DNA from: Paracoccus cavernae
GTDB taxonomy: Bacteria > Pseudomonadota > Alphaproteobacteria > Rhodobacterales > Rhodobacteraceae
DNA: 64,000 bases
Assembly (NCBI GenBank): GCA_030410095.1
Contig: JAUFRC010000001.1
Span: forward strand, 2,244,501-2,308,500
Direction of reading: 5' to 3'
Below the pieces are notes generated by a model, which was given only the letters and a program-made list of their open reading frames with translations, made no database searches and was not told the origin of the DNA. Every line of letters starts with the position of its first letter. Position 1 is the first letter of the stretch. Both the position numbers and the translations under genes were made by a program. Positions 1 through 9,253 of the stretch are shown in pieces.

Positions 1-335
1 AATATGGGCCCGCTCGCGGGGATGGCGAAGGGCGAGATGGATTACGACGAAGCCGCAGCGGCGACCGCCGCAGCCAATATCGAGACGCTGACCAAATACA
101 CCCTGCCGATCCATTTCATCGCCGGCAGCTCCAGCGCGGATTACGACGACAGCAACGCCAAGCCCGACATCTGGAACAATCTCGACGATTTCGGCAGCAA
201 ATTTGCGGCTCTGGGTACAGCGGCGGCCGGTGCTTCCGAGGCGGTCAAAGGCGGTCAGGCCAATGTCGGGCCGGTGGTCCAAAGCTCGGCGCGGCCTGCA
301 AGGCCTGCCATGACGTCTACCGCGAGAGCGAGTGA
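1..335 (+). CDS. cytochrome c' (5' end cut by window, one frameshift)
   Basis: C-terminal part of a cytochrome c', a periplasmic four-helix haem protein that binds NO. The reading frame is open from the first base, so the start lies outside. The family pattern GPLAGMAKGEMDYD is near the beginning. The haem-binding CKACH is at 297-311 and is followed by DVYRESE and a stop. To join the two parts, one C must be added near 285 (Ser-Leu-Gly-Ala-Ala-Cys); as written the frame breaks there. The stop TGA (333-335) overlaps the ATG of the cytochrome b gene, so the two are translationally coupled and probably form a redox pair. Confidence 0.85.
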   Translation, partial: YGPARGDGEGRDGLRRSRSGDRRSQYRDADQIHPADPFHRRQLQRGLRRQQRQARHLEQSRRFRQQICGSGYSGGRCFRGGQRRSGQCRAGGPKLGAACKACHDVYRESE

Positions 336-921
336 TGGCTGCCGCCTCCGGCCCCGAAAAGGTAAAGCTGTGGGACCCGCTTTTGCGCGGGTTCCACTGG
401 CTGCTGGCGTTTTTCGTGGTGGCGGCATGGTGTCTGGGCCAGTTCGGCCCGCTGATCATGACGCTGCACTTCTGGTGCGGCTATATGGTCATCGCGCTTT
501 TGGCGTTCCGGCTGGTCTGGGGCTTTGTCGGCCCCCTTCCGCGCGCTTTTCCAGCTTCCTGCACGGACCTTCGGCGACTTTGGGCTATATGCGCGGGCTT
601 TCCTCGCGCGAGCCGAGCCATTGGCCGGGGCATAATCCGCTTGGCGGGCTTTCGGTCATCGCCATGATCGCGGCGCTGGTCGCGCAGGTCTCGACCGGCC
701 TGATCGCGGACCCCGACGATTTCGTCAATGTCGGCCCCCTCGCCTCGTCGGTCAGCCGTGCGGCCAGCACAAAAGCGGTCGGCTGGCACCATTTCGGCGC
801 CACCGTCATCCTGATTCTGGTGCTGCTCCATCTGGCGATGATCCTCTACTACCGGCTCTGGAAGCGCGAGGATCTGGTCAAGCCGATGATAACCGGCTGG
901 AAAGACGTGCGTCGCGACTAG
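335..921 (+). CDS. cytochrome b561 family protein (one frameshift)
   Basis: Inner-membrane dihaem cytochrome b of about 195 residues that should pass electrons to or from the cytochrome c' encoded just upstream. Four hydrophobic segments are visible, with histidines placed as haem ligands in RGFHWLL, TLHFWCG, GWHHFGA and LLHLAMI. The frame breaks in the C run at 530-534; adding one C joins VGPP to SARFSSFLHGP. The ATG at 335 overlaps the preceding stop. The C-terminus (WKREDLVKPMITGWKD) is normal for the family. Confidence 0.85.
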
Positions 922-1085
922 TCCTCACGCGCCGGTCACATATTCGCCAGACCAATTGATCGAATAGAGGTGCCGCGTCATAGTTTGAACAGGGCCACGG
1001 TCTGACGATCCGCTCCGTTCACGGCTCCGCCACCAGAGATGATCCCTGCCGCCGGTCCCCCCAGCAACCCTAAGGAGCTTTCGAC

Positions 1086-1250
1086 ATGAAGATGAAGACC
1101 CTCACCGTTGCCTTCGCCATCGCAGCCGCTTCGGCGCTTCCGGCTTTTGCCGCAGGCGGCGACTGCGCCGGCAAAACCGCCCCGCAGCAGCAAAGCTCGA
1201 TCTCCGCGCCCACGACCTCGGGTACCCAGAGCGTGGCCGTGCCCGGCTAA
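1086..1250 (+). CDS. small secreted protein, 54 aa, unknown function
   Basis: Short gene with a clear ribosome-binding site (AAGGAG about 8 bases before the ATG at 1086). The product begins MKMKTLTVAFAIAAA and has a typical signal peptide with likely cleavage after PAFA. The mature part is about 35 residues, low in complexity, rich in Gln, Ser and Thr, with one Cys. An intrinsic terminator follows at 1312-1342, so it looks like a single-gene transcript. I do not recognise a function. Confidence 0.6.
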   Translation: MKMKTLTVAFAIAAASALPAFAAGGDCAGKTAPQQQSSISAPTTSGTQSVAVPG

Positions 1251-1311
1251 GGAAAGCCGCCCGAGCCGGCGCATGTCCGCGCGGGTGCATGGGCGCCATG
1301 ACCGGAACAGA

Positions 1312-1342
1312 AGGCGCGGCGGGTTTCCCCGCCGCGCCTTTT
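1312..1342 (+). terminator. intrinsic terminator after small secreted protein gene
   Basis: An 11-bp GC stem (GGCGCGGCGGG with CCCGCCGCGCC) encloses a TTTC loop and is followed by TTTT. It lies between the small plus-strand gene and the 3' end of parC on the minus strand and may also serve parC from the other side. Confidence 0.75.
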
Positions 1343-1365
1343 CGGTTTTGGCCCGAGCCTGCGGC

Positions 1366-3594
1366 TCAGTTGAACTTGTTGTCCTGCGGGAAGCCGCGCG
1401 GGGCCATGCGGCCGGCGGTGCCGCGCTTGCCCAGCCATTCGGAGAGGTCTTCCTCGCGGCGGGTGCGGCCGGCGGGATCTTTCCACGACAGGCCCTGTGC
1501 CAGCGTGATGAAGGTCGCGTCGGACAGTCCGCCGTCCTTGAACTTCTGGAGCCGCACGCCCTTGCCGCGCGCCATTTCCGGCAGCTCGTCCAGCGCGAAG
1601 ACCAGAACCTTGCGGTTCTCGCCCACAACCGCGACATGATCGCCCGAGACGACGCGGCACAAAAGCGCGTCCCCGTTCAGAACCTGTTTGCCGCTGCGGG
1701 TCTGGGCCAGAATGTCCTGCGCCGCGACGACGAAACCATCGCCCGCTTTCGAGGCCACGAGATATTTCACGCCGTCGCGCCACGCGAACATGTCGATGAC
1801 GGCGACATCGTTGGGCAGGTCGATCATCAGACGCAACGGCTCGCCCATGCCGCGTCCGCCGGGCAGGTTCGCGCCCAGAAGCGTGTAGAAACGCCCGTTC
1901 GCGCCATAGATCATCAGCTTGTCGGTGGTCTCGGCGTGGAAGGCCATGAAGGGGCCGTCGCCGTCCTTGAACTTGATCTCGGCATCCAGAGCCTGATGCC
2001 CCTTCATCGCGCGGATCCAGCCCATTTTCGACAAGATCACGGTGATCGGCTCGCGCTCGATCATGCTGTCCATGTCGATCGGGGCGATTTCCTCGGCCTC
2101 GGCGATCTCGGTGCGGCGCTGGCCACCGGGAGCGGATTTGCCGAACAGCTTGCGCATCTCGCGCAGCTGCTCCGAAATCTGGGCCCATTGCTGGCCTTCA
2201 TCGGCAAGCATGCCCTCGAGGGCGGCGCGTTCTTCCAAAAGCTTGCTGTGTTCGGCGCGAAGCTCCATTTCCTCGAGCCGGCGCAAGGCGCGCAGGCGCA
2301 TGTTGAGGATGGCCTCGACCTGAACTTCGGTCAGCTTGAATTCGGCCGCCAGAACCGCTTTCGGATCATCCTCGTAGCGGATGATCTCGATGACGCGATC
2401 AAGGTTGAGGAAGGCGATCATATAGCCTTCGAGCACCTCGAGCCGCGCCGCGATCTTGGCCAGCCGGAAATTCGAGCGCCGCACCAACACGTCGCGGCGG
2501 TGATCGAGGAAAGCGCGGATCACTTCTTTCAGCGAGCAGACCTTGGGCATGCGCCCGTCGATCAGAACGTTCATGTTCAGGCCGAAGCGTACTTCGAGAT
2601 CCGAGGTGCGGAACAAAGCCGCCATCAGCTGCTCGGGATCGACCGCGCGGGTCTTGGGCTCGAGCACGATGCGGATGTCTTCGGCGGATTCGTCGCGCAC
2701 ATCGGCGAGAATCGGCACTTTCTTGATCTGGATGATCTCGGCCAGACGCTCGATCAGCTTGGATTTCGCGACCTGATAGGGGATCTCGGTGACGACGATC
2801 TGCCATTGGCCGCGGCCCAGATCCTCGACCGCCCAACGCGCCCGCAGGCGCAAGCTGCCGCGTCCGGTGCGGTAGGCCTCGGCAATGACGTCGCGGCTTT
2901 CGACCAGAACGCCGCCGGTCGGGAAGTCCGGCCCCGGCATGATCGAGATCAGCGTATCGTCGCGCGCATCCGGCGTCTTGATCAGATGCAGGCAGGCGTC
3001 GATGACTTCATGCAGGTTGTGGGGCGGAATGTTCGTGGCCATGCCGACCGCGATCCCCGAAGAGCCGTTGGCCAGCAGGTTCGGATAGGCGGCGGGCATT
3101 ACGACCGGCTCTTCGAGCGTGCCGTCGTAGTTGGGCCGCATGTCGACCGCATCCTCGGCCAGCCCCTCCATCAGGGCTTCGGCGGCGGCGGTCAGGCGGG
3201 CCTCGGTGTAACGCGAAGCGGCGGGGTTGTCGCCGTCGATATTGCCGAAGTTGCCCTGACCGTCGACCAGCGGATAGCGCATGACGAAAGGCTGCGCCAA
3301 ACGCGCCATCGCATCATAGATCGCGCCGTCGCCGTGGGGGTGATAGTTGCCCATCACATCGCCCGAAATCTTGGCGGATTTGCGGAAAGCTCCGGTCGCC
3401 GACAGCCGGAGTTCGCGCATCGCGTAAAGGATGCGACGGTGCACCGGCTTCAACCCGTCACGCGCATCGGGCAGCGCCCGGTTCATGATGGTCGAGAGCG
3501 CATAGGTCAGATAGCGCTCGCCGATGGCGCGCGACAGCTGCTCGGAGGTGGTGTTTTCGGTCTCGCCCTCGGGGCGGTTCACATCATCTGACAT
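1366..3594 (-). CDS. parC: DNA topoisomerase IV subunit A
   Basis: ParC, the DNA-cutting subunit of topoisomerase IV, which works with ParE to unlink daughter chromosomes. The frame is intact, about 742 residues. The start [11 protein letters not shown] is preferred to an upstream in-frame ATG because family similarity begins just after it. Landmarks are [15 protein letters not shown], the quinolone-region motif [12 protein letters not shown] (residues 85-96) and catalytic Tyr129 in SRYTEARLT. The C-terminal beta-propeller region ends in FPQDNKFN. Position 90, equivalent to E. coli ParC Ser80, is Gly. No partner gene is adjacent. Confidence 0.93.
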   Translation of the reverse strand: MSDDVNRPEGETENTTSEQLSRAIGERYLTYALSTIMNRALPDARDGLKPVHRRILYAMRELRLSATGAFRKSAKISGDVMGNYHPHGDGAIYDAMARLAQPFVMRYPLVDGQGNFGNIDGDNPAASRYTEARLTAAAEALMEGLAEDAVDMRPNYDGTLEEPVVMPAAYPNLLANGSSGIAVGMATNIPPHNLHEVIDACLHLIKTPDARDDTLISIMPGPDFPTGGVLVESRDVIAEAYRTGRGSLRLRARWAVEDLGRGQWQIVVTEIPYQVAKSKLIERLAEIIQIKKVPILADVRDESAEDIRIVLEPKTRAVDPEQLMAALFRTSDLEVRFGLNMNVLIDGRMPKVCSLKEVIRAFLDHRRDVLVRRSNFRLAKIAARLEVLEGYMIAFLNLDRVIEIIRYEDDPKAVLAAEFKLTEVQVEAILNMRLRALRRLEEMELRAEHSKLLEERAALEGMLADEGQQWAQISEQLREMRKLFGKSAPGGQRRTEIAEAEEIAPIDMDSMIEREPITVILSKMGWIRAMKGHQALDAEIKFKDGDGPFMAFHAETTDKLMIYGANGRFYTLLGANLPGGRGMGEPLRLMIDLPNDVAVIDMFAWRDGVKYLVASKAGDGFVVAAQDILAQTRSGKQVLNGDALLCRVVSGDHVAVVGENRKVLVFALDELPEMARGKGVRLQKFKDGGLSDATFITLAQGLSWKDPAGRTRREEDLSEWLGKRGTAGRMAPRGFPQDNKFN

Positions 3595-3692
3595 GGCAAT
3601 GTGAATACGTCTGAGCGCGCGCCCGGTCCAGCCGGTTTTTACGCATGAGCGGCAGTTCAACACCACCTGTCCTAAAGTTCAACGTTCCTTCC

Positions 3693-3717
3693 GGAACAAA
3701 TGGCGTCATTAAAGGTT
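3693..3717 (+). promoter_or_regulatory. candidate ECF (EcfG-like) promoter
   Basis: GGAAC, 16 bases, then GGTT. This resembles the alphaproteobacterial general-stress promoter GGAAC-N16/17-CGTT. It lies about 100 bases before the small membrane protein gene at 3818 and points towards it. The match is short and many Rhodobacteraceae lack EcfG, so this is a weak call. Confidence 0.3.
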
Positions 3718-3817
3718 AACGCTGCAAAGGCAGAGCAGGCGGACAAGAACAGATCGTGCTGGGCAGAGCACGGCACAGACGGCCAAAGGCGGATCACGCC
3801 GGCCCGGAGCGCGCAAC

Positions 3818-4036
3818 ATGTATCGAGTCGTTATTTTGACCCTCACCGGTCTTTTCGTCGTTTTCGTTCTGGCCAGCGCGCCGGAGTTTCGGGGCGGGAC
3901 CAATGCCGCCTCCTCCAGTCATACGCGTGCCGCCGGTTCCAATGCCCGAAGCGCGTCAGACTTGACCTATCAGCGCAGTTCGGATCAGCTTCGCGGCAAT
4001 GCGTTCCGGACCATTCCGGTCACCGCGCAGCAATAA
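3818..4036 (+). CDS. small membrane-anchored protein, 72 aa, unknown
   Basis: Begins MYRVVILTLTGLFVVFVLAS, a single hydrophobic segment or uncleaved signal anchor. A polar tail of about 50 residues follows, rich in Ser, Arg and Ala. The ribosome-binding site is weak (GGAG about 8 bases upstream). A stress-type promoter candidate lies upstream at 3693-3717. I recognise no domain. It may be a real orphan gene, but support is only the N-terminal hydrophobic segment and the clean open frame. Confidence 0.45.
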   Translation: MYRVVILTLTGLFVVFVLASAPEFRGGTNAASSSHTRAAGSNARSASDLTYQRSSDQLRGNAFRTIPVTAQQ

Positions 4037-4105
4037 GCTCTGACCGCCTCGTTCCGCGTGCCGCCCGGCCGCCGGACGAAGGCCGCGCCTGATGGTAACC
4101 GATTG

Positions 4106-4926
4106 ATGAAAACTGTTTTGCTGACGGGATGCTCGTCGGGTATCGGCCGCGATGCCGCCCACCACCTGACCGAGAAAGGCTGGCGCGTGCTGGCCACCTG
4201 CCGCAAGGAAGAAGACGCCGAAACCCTTCGCGCTGAAGGCTTCGAGAGCTTCGCGCTCGATCTCGCCTCCGAGGAAAGCGTCAGTGCGGGCGTGGCCCGT
4301 GCCCTCTCGCTCGGGCCGGTTCACGCTCTGGTCAACAATGGTGCCTTCGCGCTTCCCGGCGCGGTCGAGGATCTGCCGCGCGGCGGGCTGCGCCAGATCT
4401 TCGAGACCAATCTGTTCGGCACCCATGACCTCACCCGCCAGCTGATTCCCCATTTCCGCGCCAATGGCGAGGGCCGCATCGTCACCATCAGCTCGGTTCT
4501 GGGCCTCGTGGGCATCCCGTGGCGCGGGGCCTATGTCGCGACGAAATTCGCGCTCGAAGGGCTGACGGATGTGCTGCGCGTCGAGATGGCCGATACGCCG
4601 ATCAGGATTTCCCTGATCGAGCCGGGCCCGATCGGCACGGCGATCCGCCTCAAATCCATCCCGCATTTCGAGCGCTGGATCGACTGGGAAAACAGCCCGC
4701 GCCGCCGGCAATACGAGGACACATTGCTCAAGCGGCTCTACCAACCCGCCGCGAAAAAGGACCGCTACGAGCTGCCGCCAAGCGCCGTCAGCGCGAAAAT
4801 CGCCCATGCGCTCGGGAGCGCCAATCCGCGCCGTCGCTATTACGTGACGACCCGACCTATCTCTCGGGCTTCGGAAAGCGCATCCTGTCCACGCGCGCAC
4901 TGGACTGGTTCGCGCGCCGGAGCTAG
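4106..4926 (+). CDS. short-chain dehydrogenase/reductase (one frameshift)
   Basis: Classical SDR oxidoreductase of about 273 residues using NAD(P)H. The N-terminus holds the nucleotide-binding TGCSSGIG, followed by VNNGAF. The catalytic set is Ser in VTISSVLG and Tyr/Lys in AYVATK. The start at MKTVLLTG is chosen because the Rossmann strand starts there. The frame breaks in the C run at 4852-4854: ACGACCCGACC should be ACGACCCCGACC, giving VTTPTYLSGFGKR and the natural end ALDWFARRS. The substrate cannot be told from sequence. Confidence 0.82.
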
Positions 4927-4934
4927 TCAGAGAC

Positions 4935-5134
4935 ATGCAAAACGATCCCTTCATCTATGTTGCCGCCTTCGCCTGCCTTGTCGTCCTCGCGATCCTCGTG
5001 ATCGGGGTTCTGGGCTTTGCCCAAGGCGGAAAGTTCAACAGCCGCAATGCCAACCGCCTGATGCGTTGGCGCATCGGGGCGCAGGCCGTCGCGCTGCTGG
5101 TCATCATCGCTTACGTCTGGTCGCGGGGGGCTGA
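4935..5134 (+). CDS. HIG1-domain twin transmembrane protein (3' frameshift)
   Basis: Small inner-membrane protein of about 66 residues with two hydrophobic helices separated by GFAQGGKFNSRNANRLMRWR, the pattern of bacterial HIG1-domain proteins linked to respiratory complexes. The G6 run at 5125-5130 probably should be G7. With that base the gene ends in a TGA (5132-5134) that overlaps the ATG of the adenosyltransferase gene. As written the frame runs on with nonsense. The two genes are likely co-transcribed. Confidence 0.75.
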
Positions 5135-5706
5135 TGGTCGTTCTCAACAAGATCTACACCCGCACCGGCGACAAGGGCGAAACCGCTTTGTCGAACGGCG
5201 AACGGGTCGCGAAACATGCCCTGCGGGTCGAGGCCTACGGCACGGTGGACGAGCTGAACGCAACGCTCGGCCTCGCGCGGCTTCATGCGGATGGCGGGAT
5301 GGCGGCGCAGATCGCCGTGATCCAGAACGATCTTTTCGACCTCGGGGCCGATCTCTCGCGCCCGCGGATGGAAGAAGATGCCGAGGCGCCCTATCCGGTC
5401 CTGCGCATCATCGACACGCAGGTCGACCGCCTCGAAAGCGAAATCGACGCGATGAATGCGCGCCTTGCCCCGCTGCGCAGCTTCATTCTGCCGGGCGGCT
5501 CGACCCTGGCCGCGCATCTGCACCTTTGCCGCACCGTCGCGCGCCGCGCCGAACGCGCCGCAACCGCGCTGGCGGCCGACGAGGACGCCAATCCGGCGGC
5601 GATCAAATATCTCAACCGCCTGTCCGACTGGATGTTCGTCGCAGGCCGCATCGCCAACAACGACGGCCAGGACGATATCCTCTGGATCCCCGGAGCAAGC
5701 CGTTAG
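5134..5706 (+). CDS. cob(I)alamin adenosyltransferase, PduO type
   Basis: Adenosylates cob(I)alamin with ATP to make coenzyme B12. The 190 residues carry the ATP-binding TRTGDKGETAL near the N-terminus, then RVEAYGTVDELNATLG and the C-terminal RRAERA and LNRLSDWMFVAGR motifs of the PduO/MMAB family. The frame is intact. It sits directly upstream of etfBA, a common Rhodobacteraceae arrangement. It is probably expressed with the HIG1 gene, whose stop overlaps its start. Confidence 0.9.
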   Translation: MVVLNKIYTRTGDKGETALSNGERVAKHALRVEAYGTVDELNATLGLARLHADGGMAAQIAVIQNDLFDLGADLSRPRMEEDAEAPYPVLRIIDTQVDRLESEIDAMNARLAPLRSFILPGGSTLAAHLHLCRTVARRAERAATALAADEDANPAAIKYLNRLSDWMFVAGRIANNDGQDDILWIPGASR

Positions 5707-5826
5707 CGGGAACATGGGGCAAAGCACCGTTCGCGACGTCATCTGGTCGCTTTTGCCTTGTGCAACCGCAGAAACGCCCGCTACCAATTCCACCAACGTC
5801 ATGACGCAACCAAGGGAGAGGGAACA

Positions 5827-6585
5827 ATGAAGGTTCTCGTGCCAGTGAAGCGCGTGATCGACTATAACGTCAAAGCCCGTGTGAAGGCTGACGGTTCTGG
5901 TGTCGATCTTGCGAATGTGAAGATGTCGATGAACCCCTTCGACGAAATCGCTGTCGAAGAGGCGATTCGCCTGAAAGGAAAAGGCGTCGCCGAGGAAGTC
6001 GTCGTTGTCTCGATCGGCGTGAAACAAGCCGCCGAAACACTGCGCACCGCCCTTGCAATGGGTGCCGACCGCGCGATCCTGATCGTGGCTGCCGATGACG
6101 TCCACACCGATATCGAGCCGCTGGCCGTCGCCAAACTGCTCAAGGCCGTGGTCGATCAGGAACAGCCCAAACTGGTCATCGCCGGCAAACAGGCGATCGA
6201 CAACGACATGAACGCCACCGGCCAGATGCTTTCGGCGCTGCTCGGCTGGGGTCAGGCCGCTTTCGCCTCGAAAATCGAGATCGACGGCGAAAAAGCCCGC
6301 GTCACGCGTGAAGTCGACGGCGGTCTCCAGACCATCGAAGTCTCGTTGCCCGCGATCGTCACGGCCGACCTGCGCCTGAACGAGCCGCGCTATGCCTCGC
6401 TTCCCAACATCATGAAGGCGAAGAAAAAGCCTTTGGATGAAAGGACCGCCGCCGATTACGGCGTCGATGTCAGCCCGCGCCTGACCGTGGTTTCGACCAA
6501 AGAACCCGAAGGCCGCAAGGCGGGGATCAAGGTCGGCTCGGTCGACGAGCTGGTCGGCAAACTCAAAGAAGCGGGGGTGATCTGA
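5827..6585 (+). CDS. etfB: electron transfer flavoprotein beta subunit
   Basis: Beta subunit of ETF, which accepts electrons from acyl-CoA and other dehydrogenases and passes them to ETF:ubiquinone oxidoreductase. The 252 residues begin [16 protein letters not shown], and a strong GGGAGAGG ribosome-binding site sets this start. Typical segments are [23 protein letters not shown] and [14 protein letters not shown]. The frame is intact. Its stop overlaps the first base of etfA, so the subunits are translated together. Confidence 0.95.
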   Translation: MKVLVPVKRVIDYNVKARVKADGSGVDLANVKMSMNPFDEIAVEEAIRLKGKGVAEEVVVVSIGVKQAAETLRTALAMGADRAILIVAADDVHTDIEPLAVAKLLKAVVDQEQPKLVIAGKQAIDNDMNATGQMLSALLGWGQAAFASKIEIDGEKARVTREVDGGLQTIEVSLPAIVTADLRLNEPRYASLPNIMKAKKKPLDERTAADYGVDVSPRLTVVSTKEPEGRKAGIKVGSVDELVGKLKEAGVI

Positions 6586-7511
6586 TGGCTGTTCTTCTTC
6601 TCGGCGAAGTCACCAATGGCGAACTCAGCGTTGATGCGACCGCCAAAGCGGTGAATGCGGTCAAGGCTCTGGGCGATGTCACCGTGCTTTGCGCCGGCGC
6701 ATCGGCGAAAGCCGCCGCCGACGAGGCCGCGAAAATCGCGGGCGTCGCAAAGGTTCTGGTCGCCGAAGACGCGATCTACGGCCACCGTCTGGCGGAACCG
6801 ACCGCAGCGCTGATCGTCAGCCTTGCGGATGGCTACAGCCATATCGCCGCGCCCTCGACCACGGATGCGAAAAACGTCATGCCCCGCGTCGCGGCGCTGC
6901 TTGATGTCATGGTCATTCCCGATGTCTCGGCCATCGTCGACGCCGACACGTTCGAGCGTCCGATCTATGCGGGGAACGCGATCCAGACCGTGAAATCCTC
7001 GGACGGCAAGAAAGTCTTCACCGTCCGCACGGCCAGCTTCGATGCTGCCGGTCAGGGTGGTTCTGCCGCGGTCGAGGCCGTCGCTGCAGCCGCAAACCCG
7101 GGCCTCTCGGCTTGGGTCTCGGACGAGGTCGCCAAATCCGACCGCCCCGAGCTGACCTCGGCCGGCAAAGTCGTCTCGGGCGGCCGCGCTCTCGGCTCGA
7201 AGGAAAACTTCGCGATCATCGAAAAGCTCGCCGACAAACTCGGCGCGGCTGTCGGTGCATCGCGCGCGGCAGTCGACAGCGGCTATGCCCCGAACGACTG
7301 GCAGGTCGGCCAGACCGGCAAGGTCGTGGCACCCGAGCTTTACGTCGCTGTCGGCATCTCGGGGGCGATCCAGCACCTCGCGGGCATGAAGGATCTGAAA
7401 GTCATCGTTGCGATCAACAAGGACGAAGAAGCCCCGATCTTCCAGATCGCGGATTTCGGCCTCGTCGGCGATCTCTTCCAGATCGTGCCGGAATTGACCG
7501 AGAAACTCTGA
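6585..7511 (+). CDS. etfA: electron transfer flavoprotein alpha subunit
   Basis: FAD-binding alpha subunit of ETF, 308 residues, intact. The C-terminal FAD domain is clear: [51 protein letters not shown] and [20 protein letters not shown]. It follows etfB with a one-base overlap. A palindromic element and an intrinsic terminator lie before the next gene, hbd. Together with hbd, acetyl-CoA acetyltransferase and a crotonase elsewhere in the window, it serves acyl-CoA metabolism. Confidence 0.95.
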   Translation: MAVLLLGEVTNGELSVDATAKAVNAVKALGDVTVLCAGASAKAAADEAAKIAGVAKVLVAEDAIYGHRLAEPTAALIVSLADGYSHIAAPSTTDAKNVMPRVAALLDVMVIPDVSAIVDADTFERPIYAGNAIQTVKSSDGKKVFTVRTASFDAAGQGGSAAVEAVAAAANPGLSAWVSDEVAKSDRPELTSAGKVVSGGRALGSKENFAIIEKLADKLGAAVGASRAAVDSGYAPNDWQVGQTGKVVAPELYVAVGISGAIQHLAGMKDLKVIVAINKDEEAPIFQIADFGLVGDLFQIVPELTEKL

Positions 7512-7518
7512 TCTCCCG

Positions 7519-7563
7519 CCCCGCCGCCGGTTTTTCTTCATCAGAAAAATACCCGTGGCGGGG
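7519..7563. repeat. intergenic palindrome after etfA
   Basis: A nested inverted repeat. The outer arms are CCCCGCC (7519-7525) and GGCGGGG (7557-7563). The inner arms are TTTTTCT (7531-7537) and AGAAAAA (7543-7549) around a five-base loop. It resembles the short TTTTTC-loop-GAAAAA palindromes often seen after genes in Rhodobacteraceae, but only one copy was noticed in this window. Confidence 0.5.
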
Positions 7564-7610
7564 TTTGCGGACCCGAAGACGGCGCCTCGGCGCCCAAGCG
7601 GACCAGTTGG

Positions 7611-7638
7611 ACCGCCCGCCCCACCGGCGGGCGGTTTT
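7611..7638 (+). terminator. intrinsic terminator after etfBA
   Basis: A perfect 10-bp stem (ACCGCCCGCC with GGCGGGCGGT) around a five-base loop, followed by TTTT. It ends the etf transcript 60 bases before hbd, which therefore probably has its own promoter or depends on read-through. Confidence 0.8.
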
Positions 7639-7699
7639 CTCATTGAAACCGGCAGGCCCTTGCGCCATCGTCTCGGCCAAGCGACGAAAGGATGGGAAG

Positions 7700-8575
7700 A
7701 TGGCGATTCAATCAGTGGGCATTATCGGCGCGGGCCAGATGGGCAACGGCATTGCCCATGTCTTTGCCCTCGCGGGCTTTGACGTGCTGATCACGGATAT
7801 TTCGCGCGAATCCCTCGACAAGGCGGTGGCGCTGATTTCGCGCAACCTCGACCGTCAGGTCAGCCGCGAGAAGATCTCGCAGGCCGACAAGGACGCCGCG
7901 ATGCAGCGGATTTCGACCACGATGCAGCTGTCCGATCTCGGACAATGCGATCTGGTGATCGAGGCTGCGACCGAGCGCGAGACCGTCAAACAGGCGATCT
8001 TCGAAGACCTCGTGCCGCATCTGAAGCCGGAAACCATCCTGACCTCGAACACCTCGTCGATCTCGATCACGCGCCTCGCGAGCCGCACCGACCGTCCGGG
8101 CAAGTTCATGGGCTTCCACTTCATGAACCCCGTTCCGATCATGCAGCTGGTCGAGTTGATCCGCGGCATCGCCACCGACGAGGACACCTATCAGCAGCTG
8201 CTGGCCGTCGTCGAGAAGATCGGCAAGACCGCCGCCAGCGCCGAGGATTTCCCCGCCTTCATCGTCAACCGGATCCTGATGCCGATGATCAACGAGGCGG
8301 TCTATACGCTTTACGAAGGCGTGGGCTCGGTCAAATCCATCGACGAATCGATGAAGCTTGGCGCGAACCACCCGATGGGCCCGCTGGAGCTTGCCGATTT
8401 CATCGGCCTCGACACCTGCCTCGCGATCATGAACGTGCTGCACGAGGGTTTGGCCGATACGAAATACCGTCCCTGCCCGCTTCTGACGAAATATGTCGAG
8501 GCCGGCTGGCTTGGCCGCAAGACCGGCCGCGGCTTTTACGATTACGCAGGCGAAGTGCCGGTTCCGACCCGCTGA
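7700..8575 (+). CDS. hbd: 3-hydroxybutyryl-CoA dehydrogenase
   Basis: Interconverts 3-hydroxybutyryl-CoA and acetoacetyl-CoA with NAD(P). The 291 residues are intact. The dinucleotide fold GIIGAGQMGNG is at the N-terminus, with catalytic Ser in SNTSSISIT and His in GFHFMNPVPIMQLVELI. The C-terminal dimerisation region has NRILMPMINEAV and GPLELADFIGLD. The start at MAIQSVG is preceded by AAGG. Its place behind etfBA suggests fatty-acid or butyrate-type acyl-CoA metabolism. Confidence 0.93.
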   Translation: MAIQSVGIIGAGQMGNGIAHVFALAGFDVLITDISRESLDKAVALISRNLDRQVSREKISQADKDAAMQRISTTMQLSDLGQCDLVIEAATERETVKQAIFEDLVPHLKPETILTSNTSSISITRLASRTDRPGKFMGFHFMNPVPIMQLVELIRGIATDEDTYQQLLAVVEKIGKTAASAEDFPAFIVNRILMPMINEAVYTLYEGVGSVKSIDESMKLGANHPMGPLELADFIGLDTCLAIMNVLHEGLADTKYRPCPLLTKYVEAGWLGRKTGRGFYDYAGEVPVPTR

Positions 8576-8612
8576 TCGCCAGCTGCCCGAAATCGAAACC
8601 GCCCGAAACGGA

Positions 8613-8643
8613 AAAGGCGCGCCCAAGTGGCGCGCCTTTCTTT
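8613..8643 (+). terminator. intrinsic terminator between hbd and plsY
   Basis: Perfect 11-bp stem AAAGGCGCGCC / GGCGCGCCTTT around CAAGT, followed by CTTT. Because of the flanking A and T runs it can act for both hbd (plus strand) and the converging plsY operon (minus strand). Confidence 0.8.
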
Positions 8644-8668
8644 GGGGTTTTTGGGTGATGAAGAAGGC

Positions 8669-9253
8669 TCAGCCCTTCTTGCCGATCTTCGGTTCGGTTC
8701 CCGCCATGATGCGTTCGATATTGGCGCGGTGGCGGATGAAGATCAGGACCGCCATGAAGCCTGCGGTCAGCGCGAGCGGCCAGCCGTCGAGCCAGAGCGC
8801 GATGAACGGGCTCAGCGCAGCGGCGACCAGTGCCGAGAGCGACGAGATCCGCATGACCAGCGCCATGACCAGCCAGATCGCGCAAGCCGTCAGACCGAGC
8901 CGCCAATCAAGCGCGAGCAGCGTGCCGAGAAAGGTCGCGACCCCTTTGCCGCCCTTGAAGCCCAGCCAGACCGGATAGAGGTGGCCGAGAAAGGCCGCCG
9001 CGCCCGCGATCAGGGCAGCATCCTCGCCGCCGAGCCAACGCGCCAGCAGGACCGCAATCGCGCCCTTGCCGCTGTCGAGCAGCAAGGTTGCCAGTGCCGC
9101 GCCCTTATGGCCGGTGCGCAGCACATTGGTCGCGCCGATATTGCCCGAGCCGATCTGGCGCAGATCGCCCAGACCCAAAGCGCGGGTGATCACGATGCCG
9201 AAAGGGACGGAGCCGAGCAGATAGCCGATCAGCGCCCAAAGGATCACAGTCAT
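8669..9253 (-). CDS. plsY: acyl-phosphate:glycerol-3-phosphate acyltransferase
   Basis: Membrane enzyme that makes lysophosphatidic acid from acyl phosphate and glycerol 3-phosphate, the first step of phospholipid synthesis. About 194 residues, intact, with the three PlsY motifs: GSGNIGATN, the GKGAIAV region and FKGGKGVAT. Several hydrophobic helices are visible. The start MTVILWALIGYLLGS overlaps the end of the dihydroorotase-like gene, making this the last gene of the pyrB operon. Confidence 0.93.
   Translation of the reverse strand: MTVILWALIGYLLGSVPFGIVITRALGLGDLRQIGSGNIGATNVLRTGHKGAALATLLLDSGKGAIAVLLARWLGGEDAALIAGAAAFLGHLYPVWLGFKGGKGVATFLGTLLALDWRLGLTACAIWLVMALVMRISSLSALVAAALSPFIALWLDGWPLALTAGFMAVLIFIRHRANIERIMAGTEPKIGKKG

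Noticed and set aside
1108..3591. 827-residue open frame on the plus strand opposite parC
   Set aside because: It is the antisense shadow of parC in GC-rich DNA (His/Asp/Arg-rich, no domain, no ribosome-binding site).
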